From the NCBI GenBank assembly GCA_021018995.1, contig CM037591.1, positions 75,481,901-75,545,900 on the forward strand: a stretch of DNA of 64,000 nt. The letters run 5' to 3'. The translations under genes were made by a program, and so were the position numbers. The stretch is from Chloranthus sessilifolius (Eukaryota; Streptophyta; Magnoliopsida; Chloranthales; Chloranthaceae). The notes under the pieces are model-generated. The model was not told the origin of the DNA. It searched no databases and was given only the letters and a program-made list of their open reading frames with translations. Every line of letters starts with the position of its first letter. Position 1 is the stretch's first letter. Positions 57,511-64,000 of the stretch are shown one piece after another.

Positions 57511-58135
57511 GTTTTTCTTTTCTTTATTTTCTCAAAGGCCACGACATGGACGTCAACTTTGTCATAGCCAGCTGGATGGAGTTCTTTTGTTGTCTCTTAG
57601 CTTGGCTCGTGCTGACTCAATGGATTCTGTGACTGCTCGTAGACCTTAAAGAGAGTATTTTCTCGGAATGTATCTAGGCCATCGGATAGGTTAGGAATTT
57701 TGAAGGTATTCTTGGGTTAAGAAGGTTTCCTAGATAGGGTTCCAGTTGCCATAATACACTTCTTCCTTGGGGAATTTTGACTATTCTGATTTTTGAGATT
57801 TTGCTATTCTGATTTTTGAGATTTTGCTATTCTAATTGTTTTAGATTTAATGGTAACTCTTTTTCTCCTATACTTTTTAGTATATACACTTTTTCCGTCT
57901 TATTTTTTAGGGAGGGGTTTAACGAAAGAAAGGCCAATGGCTCAACGGGTGTAGCAAGGGTATAAGTATTCAAGAATGCTTTTTTAACTACTTAGCTTTG
58001 AAATGATGGCCTCTTTTATGGGGTCCTTAAGCAGTCACGTATCCATCTTATCAATACTTACCTTGTCGTGGGTGACTTAGGAATAGAAACGTTGGACGTA
58101 TCCAGCATTGATGGGCTCAAGAAAGTGATCTCCGT
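57511..58135. other. Non-coding, with a short tandem repeat
   Basis: A 24-bp unit (TTTTGAGATTTTGCTATTCT) occurs two to three times at 57777-57833. Otherwise nothing recognised. Confidence 0.5.
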
Positions 58136-60000
58136 CTATGGTGGCGAGGCGGAGCGCTTGGATGAAGTAAGGTCCCTCCAGTTGGGCTTGAATTTTCCTC
58201 TTGGATCAGCGTAGAGAGAAGGGAAGATTTTCTTGAGTATCGTGTCACCCACCTTTAATTCTCGGATGTGAACACAGTTATTGTAAGCACGTGCAATCCT
58301 TTTCTGATAGGCCAGGGTGTGACACAAGGCTAGGAGCCTTTTCTTATCTAGCAAGTTCAGTTGCTCAAAGCGGGACCTCTCTATTCCGACTTCTGATAGA
58401 TAAGATTTGATGAGAATGTGAAGTGAAGGTACATTAACCTCAATTGGCAGCACTGACTCAGTTTCATACATAAGGGAAAATGGTGTTGCCCTTGTAGTAG
58501 TACGGATCGACGTTCGATAAGCCCATAGTACAAATGGTAACATTTCACTCTAGTCGTGCTACGTGACGACCATCTTCTCAAGGATGTGGATGACTGTCTT
58601 GTTAGCAGCTTCTACGACATCATTGGTTTGCAGCCGATATAGTGATGAGCGATGATGTTTTATTTTGTACTGCTCGCAGAAGGCTCTTATACACTTGTTC
58701 GCGAGTTGGTGCCGTTGTCCGTGATGATGTCCTTGGGTACACCGAATCGACAAATAATATTAATCTTAATGAATTTCTTGACATGATTGGCCATGATGTT
58801 CGTATATGATGCTGCCTCTACCCATTTGGTAAAGTATTCAATGGCGACGAGGATGAACTGAGGCCCATTAGATTCTTCTGGGTTGACCTTTCCGACGACA
58901 TTGAGGCCCCATGTAGTAAATGGCAAAGGAGTTGTCATGCTGTGTAGATCAATGGCAAGAGCATGCATTAGACTGAAGGCTTCTTGGCATTTGTAGCACT
59001 TTTGAACGTGCTTGTAACTGTCAGCTTCCATTGTAGTCGAAAAATATCCTTATCATAGGATCTTTTTGGCGAGTGTGTCCATTGATGTGGGCCTCGCATA
59101 CTCCTTCATGAATTTCTTTCATGATGTTGGCTGCCTCGCCCTCAGTGAGGCATATGAGCAAGATGTTGTTATATGATCATGTGTAGAGGCGCTCACCGTA
59201 GATGATGTAATTCGCTGCTAAATGTTTGATGGTCCACCTGTCTATCTTGGATGTACCTTTAGGAAAAGTTTGAATTTCGAGGAAATTCTTGATATCTGAG
59301 AACCAAGGAGGCTCATCATCTAACTTTTTGGATCCCTAAATCTGGAGGCAGAAGGTCAGCTCATTCCTTTGTTCGATCATGACTAGCTTCATCTCGACAC
59401 CATAGGAGATTTCTACCATTGATGCCAGCATTGCTAGGGCATCGGCAATGCGATTTCTTGCTCGCGGGATGTATGAGAAAGTAACAACCTCGAAGCATGC
59501 TATCAGATCTTCGAGGCGTTCATGGTATGGGATCAACTTCTCATCCTTTGTCTTCTAATCTCCATTTGTTTGGCATATGATTAATTGTGAGTCACCAAAC
59601 ACCCTGAGATGAGTTATGTTCAGGTCCAAAACTGCTTATAGGCCAGCTACAGAGGCTTCATACTCGGCCATGTTGTTTGTGCATGGGAAGTTGAGCTTGA
59701 TGGAGATTGATATGTGAGTTCCTTTTGGCGAAATTAGAATAGCACTAACTCCTTGACCTTCAGTATTTGCTGCCTCGTCAAAGTGCATTACCCAGGATTC
59801 CTCTGTCTCTGCTGTTTCATCCTCTGTCATGAACAAGATGTCCTCATATGGGAATTTAGTTCTCAAAAGCTCATAGTCAGGTAAAGGATTTTTGACAAGA
59901 TGATCAGTGAGTGCTTGCCCCTTTATTGATTTCTGCGTGACATATGTGATGTCGAACTCTGATAAGAGGAGCTACCAGCATGCGGTTCATTGTTAATTAG
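58136..60000 (-). pseudogene. pol: Tat/Retand-like pol fragment: RNase H and integrase
   Basis: Reading leftwards from 60000: the end of the RT-linked RNase H (LLLSEFDITYVTQKSIKGQA near 59930), then a second, archaeal-type RNase H (ESWVMHFDEAANTEGQGVSA, NNMAEYEA, FGDSQLI, RNRIADALA; 59870-59410), then integrase with an EAHINGHT-like zinc-finger remnant and CYKCQ (58985), the core (TTPLPFTTWGLNVVG, DIITDNGT) and a C-terminal part ending RKSS and FKPNWRDLTS near 58160. A second RNase H before integrase is characteristic of the Tat lineage of plant Ty3 elements. At least seven stops or frameshifts. RT, protease and gag are missing because a family-B LTR starts at 60001. Confidence 0.85.
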
Positions 60001-60464
60001 TGAAAAATACTATTTTTCACCTCCTAACCCGACCTTTGATGGACCTTTGAGGTGACTAATAATGTGTCTTGAGTGTGTTTTATAGTTAAGTAATAAATTA
60101 CAGTCATAGTGTAGACATCTAACTAAAAATGTCAAAGAAGAGACCTGCTGCGTCAACATGTGCTCATGAAGCCCAAAACACCAGCCATCAAGCAATTCAT
60201 AGAGCGTCAAAGGTCTATGGGAATGACATGTGTCAAACTGGGCACATATGGGAACAAGAGCAGCTGCATTGGATGAAGATTGAACCACTCAAAAGGCTAC
60301 TATGTGCTGGACAAATGAAGGACAACACCCAAAGATGTGTGCCAACTACGGAAGCAAAGAGCAGAAGAGTTTGAGAGGTTATTTCATCCATTCGATAGGT
60401 CTGGATGCTTGAATATGAATAGATCGACCAGTTCCTAGAACTGTTGGATCATTTTAAATGCTTG
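60001..60464 (+). mobile_element. LTR-family B copy, plus strand, 5' fragment
   Basis: It starts TGAAAAATACTATTTTTCAC right after ATTAG, inside the RNase H region of the Tat-like element. Collinear with the start at 62294. It breaks off near 60464, just where the word array would begin; TCGATAGG and GATCGACC words are visible at 60396-60435. Confidence 0.6.
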
Positions 60465-62293
60465 CTACTGACTTGACTTTATTGAAGACAGTGATAAGAA
60501 AGGGGTGAATGAAAATGAATGAAAGGTAGAGTGAGGATTACGGAGCAGGAAGCCTAAAATATGCACAGTCCTGCAAGATACAGGGCCTGTTGTAGCAAGT
60601 TTTGATAAGTAAGAGTTTGTCCCATAGGGAAGTTGGTCTAAAGCTCCTAGGGAGCTATCTTTAGTAGGCTCTCCAGATCTTACTATAGATCTGACAATCC
60701 TCAATGGAAGGGGATTTAAAGTCACTATACTCTAAATCCTACGGTAACTTAATGTCTAGATTACAGAAAGGGTTAAGAAGAATGGTGGAGTGAGAAAATA
60801 AATATAAAAGGGTGAGAAGTATGTTATTAGGTACAGATCTGATGGGTCTTGTAACTCAGACTCAGATCTGTTGCTATAGAAATCCTGTCCAATGGCTACA
60901 TTATCACCAAAGAGGAGAAAGAATCCAACTCACCCCTGTGCCATGATCCAATCCCTTATGGCTATAACCTGTCCACTTGAATGGTCACAGACTATCCAAT
61001 AGGGGAACCACAATCCAGAGATGGGTCAGAACAAACTTACCATTGTAGGCACTACTTCATCCAGGCTACAAGCTCAAGAATCCATAGGAACCTCATCCTC
61101 TAAAGTTCTGTGTGTGGGGCTAGGCCTATAAAGTACACAAGCCTTAACACACAGGACCAGTAAGAATTTGAGTACTAGCTTTCAAGCATGGCTGTCCACT
61201 GCTTTAGTAAGACTGCAGTGATCCAGTCACAAGCCTACAATCTCTATAGCCAAATCAGATCTGCAATCAGATTATGGATCTATACAAATATAGGGGAGTC
61301 TATCTCTGCACAATCTATCACAAGGCTACAAGCACAAGTGCAAAGAAGAAGAATCTGTCTTAGGTCTGTGGATTGGCTTCACCCTAGGGCTATAACCAGT
61401 CCACTTGAATGGTCACAGACTATCCACAGAGGCTATCCTCCTCACAGAGGTCTAAGGCAGAACAAGATCATTGCTGCCGCCACCATGTTCACTAGGCTAC
61501 CAGCTCAAGCTCCCATGGGGATTCAGATTTAGTGGATCCTGTGGTGGGGGAAGGCCTGCAATGTGCCTAACCTGGACACATAGGTCACTTGGATCTAAAT
61601 AAAACCTTAAAAATAATCCTCCATTGCTTACAATACTACTTAGCAATGGAGGGTCTCAAGGCAGCAACCTTGTACATAACAACTCACAACGAAAACATCA
61701 TCCCATACATGCAATAAGTCCTATTACAAAACTCCATTACAATCTATACCATATAATTATACAAAAGGCATAGCCAACAAGTGCTGGACTATGGAGAGAA
61801 TAGAAAAAAAAGGAAAAAGAAAACTCCTAACCCTAACCTTCGCCTACTGTAATTCTATAGTTCGTTTTAAGAAGAAGCCCCGAAGTTAAGTCCTAAAAAG
61901 AGATCCCCCCCTTAAACCTAAGCTAGGCTTAAGCTTATATAGCAGTCGGCTTTCGCTCCATTAAGGTTGGGAAAAACCCTAATTTATCAATGTAATTGTG
62001 GCCCATTCATGTCCCTTAGATGCCTCGGAGTGTGTGCACGGAGATTGGAGGATTGGAGTGCATGCCCTAATTGTTGAAAGTCCCCAGATTGCCCTTGCAG
62101 AAGTGGGGAGAAGTTTAGACCCCGATCCTCGCTGGGTAGAAAAGATTTCAGATCCTTCCGCGTGGTAGAATTGGAGTCATGGGGTTGAATTGACTTGAAG
62201 TTCATGCAGTCATGGGATTGACATTTTGATCATCGCGGGATACTAATGTCTGTCGCGAGATTGCTCTTTCAGCTTTGAATGGCTGTTGAGAAC
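60465..62293 (-). mobile_element. LTR-family B copy, minus strand, 3' part
   Basis: Matches 53160-54500 in the same orientation (CTGCAAGATACAGGG, GTAGCAAGTTTTGATAAGTA; a twofold repeat of about 400 bp at 60880-61650) and inverted 63540-63930. The LTR start is missing at 62293, where the next copy begins. The open frame at 61188-61532 lies in the repeat and is not credible. Confidence 0.55.
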
Positions 62294-64000
62294 TGGAAAA
62301 TACCATTTTTCACCCCTTAATCTGGGCCTTGATAGACCCTTGAGAGAACTAAATAAGTGTTTTAAGTGTTTGTTTTACAGCTAACAATAAAGGCAGGCTT
62401 AACCTTGAAAGTAGCTTAAAAGTGCCAAAAAGATGATGACCCATCTTGATCTGGAGGAAGAAGGAGAAAGGACAACCTCACGGGCTGTCAAAATGCCTAA
62501 AATAAAGAGGACAAAGGCCTGGTTTCAACCTGGAAAGAGGTTTAGAGCTATTCGAAAAGAAGAATGCACTACAGAATACTATTCGTAAAGGTCCCCAATC
62601 TTTGCGAAAAGGTCCCCAAGCTCTGCGAAAAGGTCTCCAATCTTTGTGAATAGATCTCCAGAAGTTACAGTTCTTTTCGAAAAGGTCTCCAATCTTTGCG
62701 AATAGATCTCCAGAGTTCTGATTCTTTTCGAAAAGGTCTCAATGCATGCGAAAAGAGCTTCAGAAGTCATAGTACCTTACGAAAAGTTCTCCAAACTGTG
62801 CGAAATGATATCCTGAAGATTCTCAGCATCTGCAAGGGCAATTCAGTAATCTCTGCACGCGCCCCAATGCATTTAAAATCCTAGGGACATTTTGAAAGAT
62901 TCTGAGCACGAACCAAAGGCATATTCTACCCCACGTGAGCACCCAGAGATGAAATAACTTGATAGGAACTTCTAGAAACTCTAACAGACTTTCAAAATGC
63001 ATATGTAATTGATGCCTTTTCACGATTGGTGAACGGATCGAGGAATTCTGATTGGTCAGAACAGATCTGGATCCTCGTGCTCGACCACTATTGGTCAATA
63101 CAGATCTGAGCACCTCTGATTGGTTGATACACATCTGAGCTGGACTTAGGGAAAACTATAAATAGACGAACCATTGCCCAATTTGGGCATCCAGATTTCG
63201 AGTTTCATTTCTATTGCCCCATTTCCAATTCAGATAGCTTGTCTGAAATTCCTGTAATAGCCTAACGTTTATTTGTACTTGAGAGCTGTGAGATACTTTT
63301 GTAATTCAAAAGAGAAGTGTATTCAAGACTATAAATTCGAGAGCTGTTTAAGCTGTGCTCTGTAATTGTAATGGTGAATTTGAAAAGGTTGCTGTGAACC
63401 GTACGTTCTCAATTGGATTCGTGTTGAGGGCTCCCTGTGATCTCCTTATTGCACTAGACTCCTTTAGATTTACTGTTTTTAAGCAATTTCCCTTAATTCA
63501 TTATCCCTATGAGAATTTGTGTTTGTAACCTAATCTCTCACAGCATTTGTAGTGGTGTTTCTCGTTCTGAATTAAGGGTTCAGATTAAAGACTATTGGAT
63601 GGTCTGTGGCCATTGAAGTGGACAGACCATAGCCATAAGTTTAACTCTAATCCTTGAGTTAGATTACTTTCTCTTTCATCTGTGCTGGTAGCCAGATGAA
63701 GATTGGATAATATCTCATTTGTTCTACATTTATTCTCATTTTGCAATCAAGTACTAAATCGAAGTTAGATATTATTTCTCCATTCTTATTAATTTACATC
63801 AAATCTCCCCAACTCGGATCTGGATCATTTAGTTTAATCTTTACTTTTATCATTTAGTTAACGTGACAAATTCAACCTCCCATCTTATGTGCATTGTAGA
63901 TAGGATCAGAGGTCAGATCTGGTAGCTCAGATCTGAAGGTTTATCTTAAATTTTAAATCAATTCCTTGTGGACGATCTTTTACTCACTTACATTTAAAAC
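62294..64000 (+). mobile_element. LTR-family B copy, plus strand, runs off the window
   Basis: It begins TGGAAAATACCATTTTTCAC and carries a word array at 62580-62800. Near the window end it has GGTCAGATCTGGTAGC and CCTTGTGGACGATC, the latter a wording often seen close to LTR ends. No internal region is reached. Confidence 0.6.
62580..62800. repeat. TTTGCGAAAAGGTCTCCAAT array in family-B LTR
   Basis: Nine or ten copies of a roughly 21-bp unit alternating TTTGCGAA and TTTTCGAAAAGG words. The CG (or TG) positions 62584, 62605, 62626 and 62647, and then 62678 and 62699, are exactly 21 bp apart within each run. It starts about 290 bp from the LTR start, the same place as the CTCGAG array of the copy at 53000-56444. 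Confidence 0.88.

Noticed and set aside
61188..61532. 114-residue open frame as a gene
   Set aside because: It lies inside the family-B repeat that recurs at 53500-54250 with the frame not maintained.
1..64000. tRNA or rRNA genes
   Set aside because: I saw no cloverleaf with A and B boxes and no rRNA sequence; tRNA-like words are primer-binding sites next to LTRs. A tRNAscan run would be needed to exclude weak candidates.

Overview
The window is repeat-rich nuclear DNA from a flowering plant. It carries the second exon of a plant cytochrome P450, several nested Ty3/gypsy LTR retrotransposons of plant type, and long AT-rich microsatellites, with no prokaryotic gene organisation. I cannot name the species. 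Apart from the P450 exon I see no convincing host gene; almost everything else is mobile-element sequence.

Layout. 1-2794 is a minus-strand LTR that runs off the left edge. 4148 to about 4570 is a plus-strand piece of a related LTR. 5290-5906 is the P450 exon, and 6770-7312 is a cluster of GC-rich quasi-palindromes. From 8296 to 51309 lies a nested stack. The oldest layer is element 1, a Tekay/Del-like chromovirus on the plus strand. A pol-less Athila-like element (16980-37467) is inserted in the third gene of element 1. A better preserved Tekay-like element, element 2 (20946-33950, perfect 5-bp target duplication CGATC), is inserted in the Athila-like element. A third Tekay-like element, element 3 (minus strand, 37922-49857, truncated), is inserted near the 3' end of element 1, and a deletion there fused it to the remains of the 3' LTR of element 1 (49858-51309). 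From 51310 to 64000 there is a fragmented Tat/Retand-like element on the minus strand (RNase H and integrase, 58136-60000). It is broken up by several copies of another LTR family in both orientations.

How the Tekay-like elements work. Elements 1, 2 and 3 share an unusual plan: LTR with an array of short palindromes; primer site like initiator-Met tRNA; gag; a 141-168 nt GT-AG intron exactly between gag and protease; pol with protease, RT, RNase H, integrase and chromodomain; a second palindrome array; a TATA box; a leader with a splice-donor-like site; an accessory third gene (ORF3); polypurine tract; LTR. Unspliced RNA would stop in the intron and give Gag, while spliced RNA would read into Pol. 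ORF3 seems to have its own promoter, fed by the same kind of palindrome array that sits in the LTR.

The most notable signal is the arrays. In elements 1 and 3 the word is TCGATCGATCGA, in element 2 TCGATTAATCGA, and within each element the LTR array and the internal array use the same word. Copies are spaced about 20-21 bp apart, two helical turns. A second, unrelated LTR family at 53-64 kb also carries element-specific short-word arrays at a fixed LTR position, with spacings of 21 bp or about 31-33 bp. I propose, as inference only, that these are binding platforms for a fast-evolving regulator, possibly ORF3 in the Tekay-like elements. All reading frames of these elements in this window are broken to some degree.
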